A DNA stretch of 64,000 bases from Henriciella sp. (GTDB lineage: Bacteria > Pseudomonadota > Alphaproteobacteria > Caulobacterales > Hyphomonadaceae): assembly GCF_029936995.1 (NCBI RefSeq), contig NZ_JAPYRE010000008.1, forward strand, positions 1 through 64,000, read 5' to 3'. The notes under the pieces are model-generated. The model was not told the DNA's origin and made no database searches. It saw nothing but the letters and a program-made list of their open reading frames with translations. How positions within the stretch are numbered: position 1 is the stretch's first letter; each line of letters begins with the position of its first letter. Below are positions 8,333-18,124 of the stretch, in pieces. Both the position numbers and the translations under genes were made by a program.

Positions 8333-9529
8333 ATGGCTGTAAAGGCAGGAGACGCACAAACAGAAAACAGCACAGATCTGCTCGATCTGGCCGGACAGTA
8401 CGGGCCTGAGCTTGCGCGGCGGGCACAGGAAATTGAGAAGGCCCGTAAGCTGCCGCAGGATCTGGCTGAACGTTTGTCCGCCGATGGCTTTTACGCCATG
8501 TGCAACCCGCCAGAATATGGCGGACGCGGGGAAAGCCCGCTGACTTATGTGCGTGCTGTCGAGGCTCTGGCCCGTGCAGATGCGTCGGCGGGCTGGTGCA
8601 CATTCATCGCGACGACAGCCGCTTACGGCATGGCATTCAAAAAATCTGCTGCGGTGCAGACCCTGCTGAATGCGCCAGGCGTGATCACGGCGGGCATTTT
8701 TGCGCCGATGGGGCGCGCAGCGGCGCACGATCGCGCAGGCGTGAAGGGATACCGTATCAATGGACGCTGGGCATGGGGCTCTGGCTCGCAGAATGCCCAC
8801 TGGGTCAGCGCTGGTTGTTTCATCAGCGATGCTTCAGGCAAGATCATTCCTGACGATGATGGCAAACCACAGCATATCTCACCGATCCTTGCCGCCAGCG
8901 ATATAACGTTCATTGATACCTGGACGGTCTCCGGGTTGCAGGGCACTGGCTCGACAGACTTTCAGGTCACCGATGTCTTCGTTCCTGAAGAACGTTGTGT
9001 GCAAGGCTTTGGCAGCGCACGCGCCGACATGCCAATTTTCCGGTTTCCGGCTTTTGGCCTGCTGGGCGCAGGGATCGCGGCCGTTGCGCTAGGCACCGCG
9101 CGGGGCGCGCTTGATGACATTTATGACCTCGCGGTGGACAAGGTTCCGGCCGGGACCACCAGTGCGCTTGCGGCCAAATCCTCAACACACAGGGATATCG
9201 CGCGCGCCGAGGCTGCCGTGAGACAGGGCAGGGCCTTCTTCCTTGAAGCGGTTGAGGCCGCATGGGTCGCTGCCAAGGACGGTGATGTACCGATCGCACT
9301 GAAGCGCGATTTGCGGCTTGCAACAACGAGCGCCGTGGACGCCGCCAAAACCAGTGTTGATCTCGTCTATGAGCTGGCAGGCGGTACAGCGGTTTACAGG
9401 ACCTCGCCGATCCAGCGGCGCTTTCGCGATGTCCATGTCGCGACGCAGCACATGATGGTGAAACAGGCGACATACGAACTGGCCGGCCGTCTCTTCCTCG
9501 CGCAACCGACAGATACGTCCCAGCTCTAG
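8333..9529 (+). CDS. Acyl-CoA dehydrogenase-fold flavoprotein
   Basis: A 398-residue protein of the acyl-CoA dehydrogenase superfamily. The start at 8333 follows GGGAGAG closely; an ATG nine codons upstream (8306) is less likely. The layout is an N-terminal helical domain, a middle beta domain (YRINGRWAWGSGSQNAHW, WTVSGLQGTGSTDFQV) and a C-terminal helical bundle (VDLVYELAGGTAVYRTSPIQRRFRDVHV). The GTGSTD and ending pattern is like the flavin-dependent monooxygenase branch (HsaA/DszC-like) rather than classical dehydrogenases. Substrate not predictable. Confidence 0.88.
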   Translation: MAVKAGDAQTENSTDLLDLAGQYGPELARRAQEIEKARKLPQDLAERLSADGFYAMCNPPEYGGRGESPLTYVRAVEALARADASAGWCTFIATTAAYGMAFKKSAAVQTLLNAPGVITAGIFAPMGRAAAHDRAGVKGYRINGRWAWGSGSQNAHWVSAGCFISDASGKIIPDDDGKPQHISPILAASDITFIDTWTVSGLQGTGSTDFQVTDVFVPEERCVQGFGSARADMPIFRFPAFGLLGAGIAAVALGTARGALDDIYDLAVDKVPAGTTSALAAKSSTHRDIARAEAAVRQGRAFFLEAVEAAWVAAKDGDVPIALKRDLRLATTSAVDAAKTSVDLVYELAGGTAVYRTSPIQRRFRDVHVATQHMMVKQATYELAGRLFLAQPTDTSQL

Positions 9530-9603
9530 GCTCTCTCGCCGGAACCCTGCGCAGTTCCCCGGCATTGAACCTTGGTGATGTTGTTTTCAGACATGGCCAG
9601 ACG

Positions 9604-11145
9604 ATGAACCCGGACAGCCGAAGCGTGCGAACCTGGAAGGCTGTAACCGCCAATATGAATCCGCCTGTATTTATCGGAGCGGGCCTGGTGGTGATCGGCT
9701 TTTGTATATTCGGGGCAGGGTTCACCAATACCGCCGAGGCGCTCTTCCAGCAGGTGCAGACGAGCATCGCGCGTTATTTTGGCTGGTATTATGTGCTGCT
9801 GGTCACGGTTGTCCTGCTTTTCTCTTTCTGGCTGGGGTTTTCGCGGGTTGGGCAAATCCGTATCGGTGGTGCAGATGCCAGGCCCGAATTCCGCCGCACG
9901 AGCTGGCTTGCCATGCTCTTTACCGCGGGCATGGGGATCGGTCTTGTCTTCTGGTCGGTTGCCGAACCGCTCACGCACTTCGATGCACCGCGTCAGGCCG
10001 CTTCACAATCAGATGCCGCCATACGCGAAGCGATGCGACTCTCCTTCTTCCACTGGGGGCTACATGCGTGGGCACTTTACACCGTGCTTGCCCTGGCCAT
10101 CGCTTATTTCCATTTCAACCGTGGGCTTCCGCTTGCGCCGCGGTCCTTGCTCTATCCCTTCCTGGGAGAGCGGATACATGGCTGGACCGGCCATGTCATA
10201 GATATTCTCTGCACGGTCGGAACGCTGCTCGGTGTGGCGACATCGCTGGGCCTCGGCGCCCAGCAGATCAATGCCGGACTCGACAAGCTGGCGGGGCTCG
10301 CTTTGTCGACAGGGGTGCAGCTAAGCCTGATTGCCCTGATTACCCTGGTTGCCACGATTTCCGTGGCTGCGGGCGTGAATAAGGGTATCCGTCGGCTCAG
10401 CCGCCTTAACGCATTTCTGGCCATCGCGCTGACAGCCTTCGTCCTGTTTGCAGGTCCGGTTGTCTATCTGTTGCAGACCTTCGTGACAGCTCTTGGCGGG
10501 TATCTTCAGAGCCTTCCCTCAATGAGCCTTTATGTGAACCTGGATCCGGAAGACAACTGGCAGGCCGACTGGACCCTGTTCTACTGGGGCTGGTGGATAT
10601 CCTGGTCGCCCTTCGTGGCGATTTTCGTGGCGCGTGTGTCTCATGGGCGGACGGTTCGCGACTTCGTGTTTTCAGTCCTGTTCTTCCCCGCCTTGGTCAC
10701 ATTCCTCTGGCTGTCGATCTTTGGCGGCGCAGGACTGTTCATGGAGCACAGAGGAGAGGCGGCACTCCTGCCTGAAGTTGTCGAAACCCCGGCCATCGCC
10801 CTGCATGAATTGCTCGAGGGCTACCCATTCACGCTCATTGCCCAGACGGCGGCGACCCTGCTTATCACGATATTCTTCATCACCTCGTCGGACTCCGGCT
10901 CGCTGGTGGACGATATCGTTACATCTGGCGGACGCCTGCATCCGCCTAGGTGGCAGCGTATTTTCTGGGCGACATCCGAAGGGCTGGCCGCGATGACACT
11001 CCTTGTCGTGGGCGGGCTGCAAGCCATGCGGAATGCTTCGATATCCCTTGGGCTGCCGATGTCGTTTGTCCTGATCCTGGCTATGGCAAGCCTTGTGAGG
11101 TGCCTGCCACGGGACCCGCAGATCACGCGACCCACTGCCCTTTAA
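9604..11145 (+). CDS. BCCT-family (betaine/choline/carnitine) transporter
   Basis: About 513 residues with twelve hydrophobic segments. Family signatures seen are GMGIGLVFWSVAEPL on helix 3 (the GxGxG motif linked with sodium coupling in BetP), the long aromatic stretch WTLFYWGWWISWSPFV on helix 8, and ARVSHGRTVRDF and TSSDSGSL after it. It imports compatible solutes or other quaternary ammonium compounds, probably with sodium. The N-terminus is uncertain: an upstream TTG (9565) and a later ATG (9655) are possible. There is no long C-terminal osmosensing tail. Its last 4 nt overlap the convergent tamB gene. Confidence 0.92.
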   Translation: MNPDSRSVRTWKAVTANMNPPVFIGAGLVVIGFCIFGAGFTNTAEALFQQVQTSIARYFGWYYVLLVTVVLLFSFWLGFSRVGQIRIGGADARPEFRRTSWLAMLFTAGMGIGLVFWSVAEPLTHFDAPRQAASQSDAAIREAMRLSFFHWGLHAWALYTVLALAIAYFHFNRGLPLAPRSLLYPFLGERIHGWTGHVIDILCTVGTLLGVATSLGLGAQQINAGLDKLAGLALSTGVQLSLIALITLVATISVAAGVNKGIRRLSRLNAFLAIALTAFVLFAGPVVYLLQTFVTALGGYLQSLPSMSLYVNLDPEDNWQADWTLFYWGWWISWSPFVAIFVARVSHGRTVRDFVFSVLFFPALVTFLWLSIFGGAGLFMEHRGEAALLPEVVETPAIALHELLEGYPFTLIAQTAATLLITIFFITSSDSGSLVDDIVTSGGRLHPPRWQRIFWATSEGLAAMTLLVVGGLQAMRNASISLGLPMSFVLILAMASLVRCLPRDPQITRPTAL

Positions 11146-14100
11146 TCCGTCTCGTCCGGCAGAGGCGCAGTGTCGTCAGGAACGGCTGTATCGGAGGCAG
11201 TGCCGAAGGAGTCATCTTCCTCGTCTGCCTCCACATCGGGAAGCCCCGGATCGGCGTCTGGCTGGGCATCACGCAAACCGGTCTTCTCATTGGATTTCTT
11301 GCCGGAGATCCCGGGGAAGGCCCCATCGTCGAAATCCCGCTTCCACTGGACAGAAAGCTGTTGCCCCTGTTCAGCGTCGCCGGTGGCCGCTTCGACCTCG
11401 ATATTGTTGATAGGCTCCCACTCGATGGCAACGCCAGCGCTGCCGGAGGCCCCGGACCGGACTTCGAGATAGACATTTTCGGTCAGGTACTTGCCGCTTG
11501 TGACCTGGGTGCCACCATCTGCATCAGAACCAATATCAAATGTGTCGAGTCCAAGGGCTGTTTCGATCCCGCCAAGCAGGTTGAACCCGCCGCCACCGCC
11601 TGAGAGCTGTGCCAGTGCGGCTGCCAGGCGAGCAGCCTCAAGTCCGCTCAGCTGTGTTGGGGAGCGCCCGAAAAGAACGCGCGAAAGAACCTCGTCTTCC
11701 GGCAGTGCCGGCTCCGAAGTGAGGACGACTTCAGGGCTATTCAGCGTGCCCACTACGTTGAGGATTGCGAGGATGTCGTCTTTTGTTTCGTGCGTGGCTG
11801 ATACATCAAGGCGGGATTGCTCCATGTCAGGCACAAGCCGGACCGAGCTTTCAGCGAATTCGAAACGCTTGCCGATAAAGTCAAAACGCCCGCGAACGAT
11901 ACTGGCCTGGCCGATAATGACAGGCTTGCCGATCGAGCCGGTAATGTCGGCATCAAGGGCAAGTTCGGCGTTTACGCCTCGCCCGTCGAGATCGATCTGG
12001 CCTGGGGCATCCAGGGTGATGTCGAGGCGGGTTGCGGCTTCTTCCTCTTCAACCTCTTCCTCGTCTTCTTCTATGGGCTCTTCAAAAGATACGTCCAGCG
12101 TGGGTGGGCCGCCGCCGCCCTGGATATTTGCAAGATTGATCTGGCCTTCATCGACAGTGAGATTGCCTATGATCTCTAGCAGTTCGGGCTGCTGTCTGAC
12201 CTGCATGGCCCCGCTGATCGTGGCGCTTCCTTCACGCCTTTCAACGGCTACGAGGCTGTCGGCCTCGATCTCGACATTGCTTTGCGCAGAGCCATCAATG
12301 GCCATGGTGCCGTTGCCTGACAGGGTGCCACCTGAGCGCCCCACTGCGTTGAAACTCTGAAGGTTGACGGTGCCGCCACCCAGTCGTGCGTCAGCGTTGA
12401 TCTTGTGAAGGACCATGCCGAGTTCGCCATGTTCGAACTCACCTTCAGAATACAGGAAGGTGCCTTCAAAGCTCTCATTGAGCTGGGGCAGGCGGCCCGA
12501 CATATCGACATCAACAATACCCTTCAGGACCATTTGCGGAGGCACGAACAGCGCTGCGACGGCCTCGATCTGACCGTCGATTTCTGCCGAGAAGGGGATT
12601 TCTGCGCCCTCCTGAGGCTGGATAAAGGGCAGGTCAGTATATGTGTTGACCGGAACTTCTGTATCCAGTCTTGCCTCGAGCGCTTCATTGTCAAGGGCGC
12701 GAACCGTTAGGTCCAGTATGTCTGGCCTCAGGTCGCCATCTATGAAGAGGTCGACCGGGGCAAGGTCAGACCCGGGCCGGGCGATGGACTTCAGTTCCGC
12801 CTTCACAGGCCCCGCCAGACCGGTACCTGATTCCTGCAAGTCGACATTGATGTCCAGCGCGCCATCGAGACCCGGGCGGCCTGCCAGGACCAGGGCAGGC
12901 GCAATGGCCAGTCCCTGGCCGTTGACCTGTATCGAGGTTTGCCCGCGCGTGGTGATGGCGGGCTCCAGTGTGCCGCCGAGTGTGGCAAACCGGGCCGAGG
13001 CATCGAACCCGTCATCATGAGTCGTATAGCGGATAGGCTCCTGTGTGGTCAGGCCAAGGTCGCCGACCAGCAGGGAGAGCGAGGCTGTGAGATCAAGAGG
13101 CCCGCCACTGAGGCCAGTGATGTTACCATCCATGTCGAGGCCGGTTTCATAACTCAGTTCGTTGAGCTCGGTCCGCCCGTCCATGTCGATCACAAAGTTG
13201 ATGTTTTCCGGCGTACCATTGGCCCGGAGCACAAGAGCATCAGCACGGGTCGGTCCGAGCGTAAGCGTCTCCAGGGTTGCATCGAGGATGAGTGTTTCGC
13301 CATCAATGCTTGCATCGGCTTCAACGCCCTGAGCGGGGAGGCCATCAGGCAGGTTGCCGGCTACGGTCAGGTCACCGCGAATGGCACCGATCTCGCCGCC
13401 ATTGCCGCTGAGGCTCGCCTCGGCGATAAGGTCACCCCATTCGCCCTGGAAGGAATTGACCTGCCACTGGCTGCCATTGAGCGAAACATCCGTATCAACA
13501 GCCAGAGGGCCATTCGATGTACCTGCATCAAGATTGGCAACGGCATTCAGGGCCCCCTCTGCATAGCGCCCGTCTGCGGACAGGGAGACGTCACTGAACG
13601 TCATGCTGTCGCTTGATAAGGAGGGCGCGTTGATGGTCGTGTCGAAGTTGAGATCATCCAGCGCCCCGCTGACACGGGCGCGTCCATCCAGCCCTGAAAG
13701 GGCATACCCGCCGACACTCGCTTCGCCTGCACTCAGATCCGCATTGAGTGTGACCTGCTGGTCACTGGAAATCTGCCCCTGACCGGTCAGCAGCAATGAG
13801 CCGGATTGCGCCCGGAATGAATTGAGTTTGACAGCGCCGTCCCCGCGCAGGCGGCCATCCGTTGAGACAATGGCCGTCCCATCACTCCAGTCGCTGAGCG
13901 GGGCAGGTAGCTCGCCATAATTACGTGCAGTTGTATTCAAGCTGAAACGTGTGTCGCCGTTCGCGCCTCTATCCGCCTCGAACTGGCCATCAAGATTGAC
14001 CGGCCGGGCAAGTTGCGCCTTTGCGCCATCAAGCTGGAAACTACCGGAGAGGTTGGCGCTCAGGCTGGGCTGAAGGCGCACAGTGCCGGCTGCGTTTACA

Positions 14101-15500
14101 CGTCCGGCTTGCCCGCGAACGAGGCTCTGGCGCAAGGACAGCGTGCCGGAATCGAGCGCATATTCAGCATCAAGCTGTACCACCGGCTCTGAGCCGGCAA
14201 TGTCACCCGTCATGCCCGGAAGCTTCGCGCCGCGCCCTGTCAGGGTCGTGCGCACGGATGCAGTCGGGGCATCATACACAGCCACCAGCGGGCCGGCCAC
14301 GGCATCTGCACGGAATGAGGGCACATCCACACCGCTTGCCTCAACATCGCCATCGAAGCGCGCTGCGCCCTGGTCGTAAACGAGATTACCATCCAGAATG
14401 GCCTGCGAGACCGAGATATTGTCTGCATTTGCGTAGCGGGCAGGATTGTCGGCAACCAGACGAATATCGGCGCTGTAAGCTCCTGTCTCCTGCTGGCTGG
14501 CCTCGGCATCGAGCTGCAAACCGTCGGCATTGGCCGTCACTTCCAGCAGGCGTTGCTCGTCTTCATCGCTGAGAACACGGCCATTGATGGTGATTGTATC
14601 CCCCAGCGTGTCAGCGATAGAGGCGCTCAACGGGTGCAGGCCGGGATGGGCTTCAATCTCGAAGCCGAGGACATCATTTTCTGTATTCGCATTGACCTGC
14701 ACGACAGATTCTTCGCTGATCAGGACATTGGCGTCAGCCGCCCATTCTTCCAGCGTGCCGCCAGCTTCGAGCGTGGCTGAGAGGGACTGTCCCTCTTCAA
14801 GCTGTGCCAGGGAGGCGAACAGGCCGCCCGCCGGGCCGTCGAGATCCAGATTGCCACGTACACGCAGGTCTTCAGACCATGTCAGGTCAGCGCCGAGCCG
14901 GTCTCCTTCACCGTCGAGCGGAAGAACGGAGAGTTCGGTGCGCCCCCCATCCTGCCCGACGAGGCCCTGCGCATTGATTTCAAGACTGAGCGCACGCGGC
15001 AGCAGGCCCTCATCCGTGCGCAATTCACCGATACGCAGCCGGTCGAGCTTGCCCGCCCGGAGCGGCATGGAGCCGCCACTCTCGTCCTGTGGCGGCTTTT
15101 CACCTGCCGAGACAATGTTGGGCTGTCGCTGGACGTGGATAAGGTCTGCCTCGAATGCCTCGACCCAGATCGAGCGCTTGCGCAGGGCAAGCGGCTTCCA
15201 GTCCATCAGCACGTTTTCCGCCACGAGCCAGATGCCTTGATCGTCTGCCACGGTGAGACGTTCGATGCGGAACGTGCCGAGCAGGTCACCGTCCAGGCCC
15301 TCGACCTCGATCTCCTGGCCAGAAGGATCGGCAGCCTCGATACGTGTCTCAACGAAATTCCGGCCAATGCTGGATTGTGCCGCAAAGCGAAGCACCAGTA
15401 GCAGGACCAGGACGAGTCCCAGCAGCACGCCCAGCCCGATCAAACTCCATTTCAGGATCGGGCGGCGTTTCGTTCGGGGCTGTGCAGTTTGCTCACTCAT
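11142..15500 (-). CDS. tamB: Translocation and assembly module protein TamB
   Basis: A 1452-residue inner-membrane-anchored periplasmic protein. One N-terminal transmembrane helix (WSLIGLGVLLGLVLVLLLVL) is followed by over 1000 residues of repetitive beta-strand sequence typical of the AsmA/TamB bridge-like fold. The C-terminal DUF490/TamB domain is seen in RGRFDFIGKRFEF, VRLVPD and the closing YLTENVYLEV with IEWEPINNIEVE. An acidic run (EEPIEEDEEEVEEEEAA) precedes the last domain. With TamA it spans the envelope and helps outer-membrane protein insertion and/or lipid transport. The start codon touches the tamA stop (TAATG). The acidic and proline-rich tail after residue 1390 is longer than in E. 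coli. Confidence 0.95.
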   Translation of the reverse strand: MSEQTAQPRTKRRPILKWSLIGLGVLLGLVLVLLLVLRFAAQSSIGRNFVETRIEAADPSGQEIEVEGLDGDLLGTFRIERLTVADDQGIWLVAENVLMDWKPLALRKRSIWVEAFEADLIHVQRQPNIVSAGEKPPQDESGGSMPLRAGKLDRLRIGELRTDEGLLPRALSLEINAQGLVGQDGGRTELSVLPLDGEGDRLGADLTWSEDLRVRGNLDLDGPAGGLFASLAQLEEGQSLSATLEAGGTLEEWAADANVLISEESVVQVNANTENDVLGFEIEAHPGLHPLSASIADTLGDTITINGRVLSDEDEQRLLEVTANADGLQLDAEASQQETGAYSADIRLVADNPARYANADNISVSQAILDGNLVYDQGAARFDGDVEASGVDVPSFRADAVAGPLVAVYDAPTASVRTTLTGRGAKLPGMTGDIAGSEPVVQLDAEYALDSGTLSLRQSLVRGQAGRVNAAGTVRLQPSLSANLSGSFQLDGAKAQLARPVNLDGQFEADRGANGDTRFSLNTTARNYGELPAPLSDWSDGTAIVSTDGRLRGDGAVKLNSFRAQSGSLLLTGQGQISSDQQVTLNADLSAGEASVGGYALSGLDGRARVSGALDDLNFDTTINAPSLSSDSMTFSDVSLSADGRYAEGALNAVANLDAGTSNGPLAVDTDVSLNGSQWQVNSFQGEWGDLIAEASLSGNGGEIGAIRGDLTVAGNLPDGLPAQGVEADASIDGETLILDATLETLTLGPTRADALVLRANGTPENINFVIDMDGRTELNELSYETGLDMDGNITGLSGGPLDLTASLSLLVGDLGLTTQEPIRYTTHDDGFDASARFATLGGTLEPAITTRGQTSIQVNGQGLAIAPALVLAGRPGLDGALDINVDLQESGTGLAGPVKAELKSIARPGSDLAPVDLFIDGDLRPDILDLTVRALDNEALEARLDTEVPVNTYTDLPFIQPQEGAEIPFSAEIDGQIEAVAALFVPPQMVLKGIVDVDMSGRLPQLNESFEGTFLYSEGEFEHGELGMVLHKINADARLGGGTVNLQSFNAVGRSGGTLSGNGTMAIDGSAQSNVEIEADSLVAVERREGSATISGAMQVRQQPELLEIIGNLTVDEGQINLANIQGGGGPPTLDVSFEEPIEEDEEEVEEEEAATRLDITLDAPGQIDLDGRGVNAELALDADITGSIGKPVIIGQASIVRGRFDFIGKRFEFAESSVRLVPDMEQSRLDVSATHETKDDILAILNVVGTLNSPEVVLTSEPALPEDEVLSRVLFGRSPTQLSGLEAARLAAALAQLSGGGGGFNLLGGIETALGLDTFDIGSDADGGTQVTSGKYLTENVYLEVRSGASGSAGVAIEWEPINNIEVEAATGDAEQGQQLSVQWKRDFDDGAFPGISGKKSNEKTGLRDAQPDADPGLPDVEADEEDDSFGTASDTAVPDDTAPLPDETD

Positions 15501-17266
15501 TAAAAGGCCTGTCCAATGGATATGTAAATCTGGACGGGATCGTCAAAATCGGTTGGGTTCAGCGGCGTCGCGACGTCAAAGCGGATGGGCCCGGCTGGCG
15601 TTGTGTAGCGCACACCTATACCGGCACCATAGCGGGCATCCTGGAAGTTTGAGAACTCATCGGTCGATACGCTGCCCGCATCAAGGAAGGCGACAATGCC
15701 AATGTTCGGGCGGATCCTGTAGCGTCCCTCGATGGAGGCTTCGACAACGGATTTGCCGCCGAGTGGAGTACCGTCATCAGAACGCGGGCCGATAGCCTGG
15801 TAGGCATAACCACGCACACTGCCCCCACCGCCAGAATAGAAGCGGTCATCCACGGGCACGTTGGCGGCTTCTGTTCCGAGAACCGCCCCGGCTTTCAGGC
15901 GTCCGGCAAGAACGAAGCGGCGCTCTTCGTCAAATGGCACGTATCCGCTGATCTGGCCGACGGAACGGACATAAGGGTTGGCTTCATCCCCGAAAGCGTA
16001 GGTCGGCTCCACGCGTCCGTTGATGCGAAAGCCCTTTCGCGGATCGAGAAGACTGTCTGTCTTGTCGAGGCGGCCATCCGCAAAGACGGATACGATCTGG
16101 AGATCGCGCTCACCGAATTCATCCTCTTCCCGGCCAATCTCGGCGTTCACGCCATATGAATAGGTGAACTCCGGGCTCTTGATGACCTCGAAAGCGGCGC
16201 CCAGTGTGACGGCCTGGCGGTCATAGGCGTCAGTCGTCTCGTCAATCAGGCCGGCATTGAGGACAAGTCCGCGCCCGTAGCCGAATTCATTCGGGCGGCG
16301 CCATGTAACATCGAGGGAGCGCTCGAGTTCGGCCACAGTGAGTTCGGTCGTCAGCGTATCGCCCCGTCCGCTTAGGTTACGGCGGACAAACTCGGCATTA
16401 ACACCAAAGCCCTCCGCGGTTGAGTAACTTGCCCCCAGTCCGATTGTGTTTCGTTCGCGCTCGGTAAGCTTGACGACCACATCACGGATTTCGAGCCCGG
16501 AATCGGTCGTGCCGGAAGGTTCATCTGCCAGCGTTGCACGCGCCACACGGAACAGGCGCGTTTCGACAAGCCGTGAATTCAGGCTGGCCAGTGCGTCGGG
16601 CGTGTAGGTTTCGCCTGCCTCATAAGGGATCAGACGGCGCAGATAACTGGGCTTTGTGGCCGCGTTGTCTGTGGGAAAGACGGTTTCGCCAAATGCCACG
16701 CGTGGTCCGGCATGCACGCCATAACGGACCTGTATGGTTTCAGCATCGCGGTCACCAACTACGCGTTTGTCGTGTACTTCAGCGTAAGGGTACCCATCTT
16801 CGCGAAGGCGGCTCACGATCCAGCGTTCAGCGTCGATGACCTGTGAGGGAATGGCGGGCTGGCCCTGTTTAACGGGCAATTCGCTTCGGATTCTGGAAGC
16901 GGTATCTTCCACGGGAGGCGCACCGGTGAATGTGACCGCGACCCGGCCAAGTGCAAAGCGTGGTCCCGGATCGACCCGGAGGATAGCTTCCGGTGGCTCG
17001 GTATCTTCAATGCTCAGGTCGATTTCCGGGTCATAGTGACCGATACTATTAAGTGCCGCGCGCGCGCTCTTGGCTGCGCGGCGTCCCTGACGGCGGACTT
17101 CGAGCACGGTCTTGGCGTCTGCCTCATCAGGCATGGCGCCGCGGACCGTGTCTTCGGTTTCTTCCGTGACGTAATCACCCTTGAATTCAACACTGACGTC
17201 GCCCCAACCGGGCAAAGCGGTCATGACAGCCGCTGCAGCCAGAATGATTGTCTTACGTATCGTCAT
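15500..17266 (-). CDS. tamA: Outer-membrane Omp85-family protein TamA
   Basis: 588 residues. The start at 17266 is preferred because it begins a clean signal peptide (MTIRKTIILAAAAVMTALPG); the open frame extends 22 codons upstream without a signal. POTRA domains (about residues 25-250) are followed by a 16-stranded barrel. The conserved barrel features GGGGSVRGYAYQ (the RGY motif of loop 6) and a terminal strand ending in QAF with an aromatic last residue are present. It partners with TamB. The pair forms an operon with a 1-nt overlap. No strong ribosome site was seen. Confidence 0.95.
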   Translation of the reverse strand: MTIRKTIILAAAAVMTALPGWGDVSVEFKGDYVTEETEDTVRGAMPDEADAKTVLEVRRQGRRAAKSARAALNSIGHYDPEIDLSIEDTEPPEAILRVDPGPRFALGRVAVTFTGAPPVEDTASRIRSELPVKQGQPAIPSQVIDAERWIVSRLREDGYPYAEVHDKRVVGDRDAETIQVRYGVHAGPRVAFGETVFPTDNAATKPSYLRRLIPYEAGETYTPDALASLNSRLVETRLFRVARATLADEPSGTTDSGLEIRDVVVKLTERERNTIGLGASYSTAEGFGVNAEFVRRNLSGRGDTLTTELTVAELERSLDVTWRRPNEFGYGRGLVLNAGLIDETTDAYDRQAVTLGAAFEVIKSPEFTYSYGVNAEIGREEDEFGERDLQIVSVFADGRLDKTDSLLDPRKGFRINGRVEPTYAFGDEANPYVRSVGQISGYVPFDEERRFVLAGRLKAGAVLGTEAANVPVDDRFYSGGGGSVRGYAYQAIGPRSDDGTPLGGKSVVEASIEGRYRIRPNIGIVAFLDAGSVSTDEFSNFQDARYGAGIGVRYTTPAGPIRFDVATPLNPTDFDDPVQIYISIGQAF

Positions 17267-17470
17267 TGAACTCGAGCTGTGCTGACAGAGTACATAAAAG
17301 CTGACGCAAACCTGGTCAGCCAGTAGGCACAAACTCGCTCCTCTGCTTCACCCCTACATATAGAATATAATGCTGTTCTGGCCATTACGTTGCGTCCATG
17401 ATCTGCAGTCCGTATGTCGGCCAGGTATATCCAGCCGGCAGTATCGCATTGCCGGAAAGAGAGCTTTTAC
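17267..17470. promoter_or_regulatory. Divergent promoter region of tamA and the PPTase gene
   Basis: About 200 nt between divergent starts. It contains an AT-rich patch (ACATATAGAATATAATGC near 17355-17372) that could serve as a -10 region for the plus-strand gene. No operator was recognised. Confidence 0.4.
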
Positions 17471-18124
17471 GTGGGACAACGGCCTGGCATGTCACTCATA
17501 CCTGTCTGGACATATGCCGAAAATATTGCGGGCCCAGGGGCCTTTTCTCCCGCGGGGCCAGAAGAAGCTGCGCGTGTGGAAAAGCTTGCTGATCCAGCGC
17601 GACGGCAGGAAATCCTGCACGCGCGTCACCTGATGCGCACACTTCTGGCCGAGACATATGAGCGGCAAGAATCCAGTGTCGTTATTCACTCTTTTGACGA
17701 TGCGCCACCGCGCGCCGAAGGTTTTGAGGATATTGCCGTCTCATGGTCACGCTCCGGGCCGCACGCCCTTGCGGCATGTCTTCCGAATGGACGTCTCGGC
17801 GTGGACCTGGAGCGGATCAGGCCGGTGCGCTGGAAGGCCATGCTGGACATGATTGCAACGCCCCCGGAGCGGGCAGCGCTTGCGAGCATCAGTGAAGAAA
17901 AGACAGCACTTGTCGCGTTCTACCGTCTCTGGTGTGCAAAGGAGGCTTTGCTGAAATGGCGCGGAACAGGGCTGCGCGGCGGTGCGAAAACTGTATCAGT
18001 GCCGGAGGCTGTCATAACGGGCGACAAAGAAAAGGTGGTCGTGACCGAAGGCGGGATAGAGGTTCATCTTGAGACACTATGTCCAGACGAAGACCTCATC
18101 GCCGTAATGGCTTTCAGCGATTAA
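17471..18124 (+). CDS. pfaE: Sfp-type 4'-phosphopantetheinyl transferase (PfaE-like)
   Basis: About 217 residues. It shows both Sfp-family motifs, GVDLERIRP (metal-binding Asp and Glu) and FYRLWCAKEALLKWRGTGL (the W/KEA motif). The N-terminal IPVWTYAE fits the family start. GTG 17471 is chosen because GGAAAGAG lies 9 nt upstream; ATG 17489 and ATG 17414 are alternatives. It transfers phosphopantetheine from CoA to acyl carrier proteins. It lies head-to-tail opposite the lipid synthase operon and should activate the two ACP domains of the PfaA-type protein. Its 3' end overlaps the convergent acyltransferase gene by 11 nt. Confidence 0.92.
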   Translation: MGQRPGMSLIPVWTYAENIAGPGAFSPAGPEEAARVEKLADPARRQEILHARHLMRTLLAETYERQESSVVIHSFDDAPPRAEGFEDIAVSWSRSGPHALAACLPNGRLGVDLERIRPVRWKAMLDMIATPPERAALASISEEKTALVAFYRLWCAKEALLKWRGTGLRGGAKTVSVPEAVITGDKEKVVVTEGGIEVHLETLCPDEDLIAVMAFSD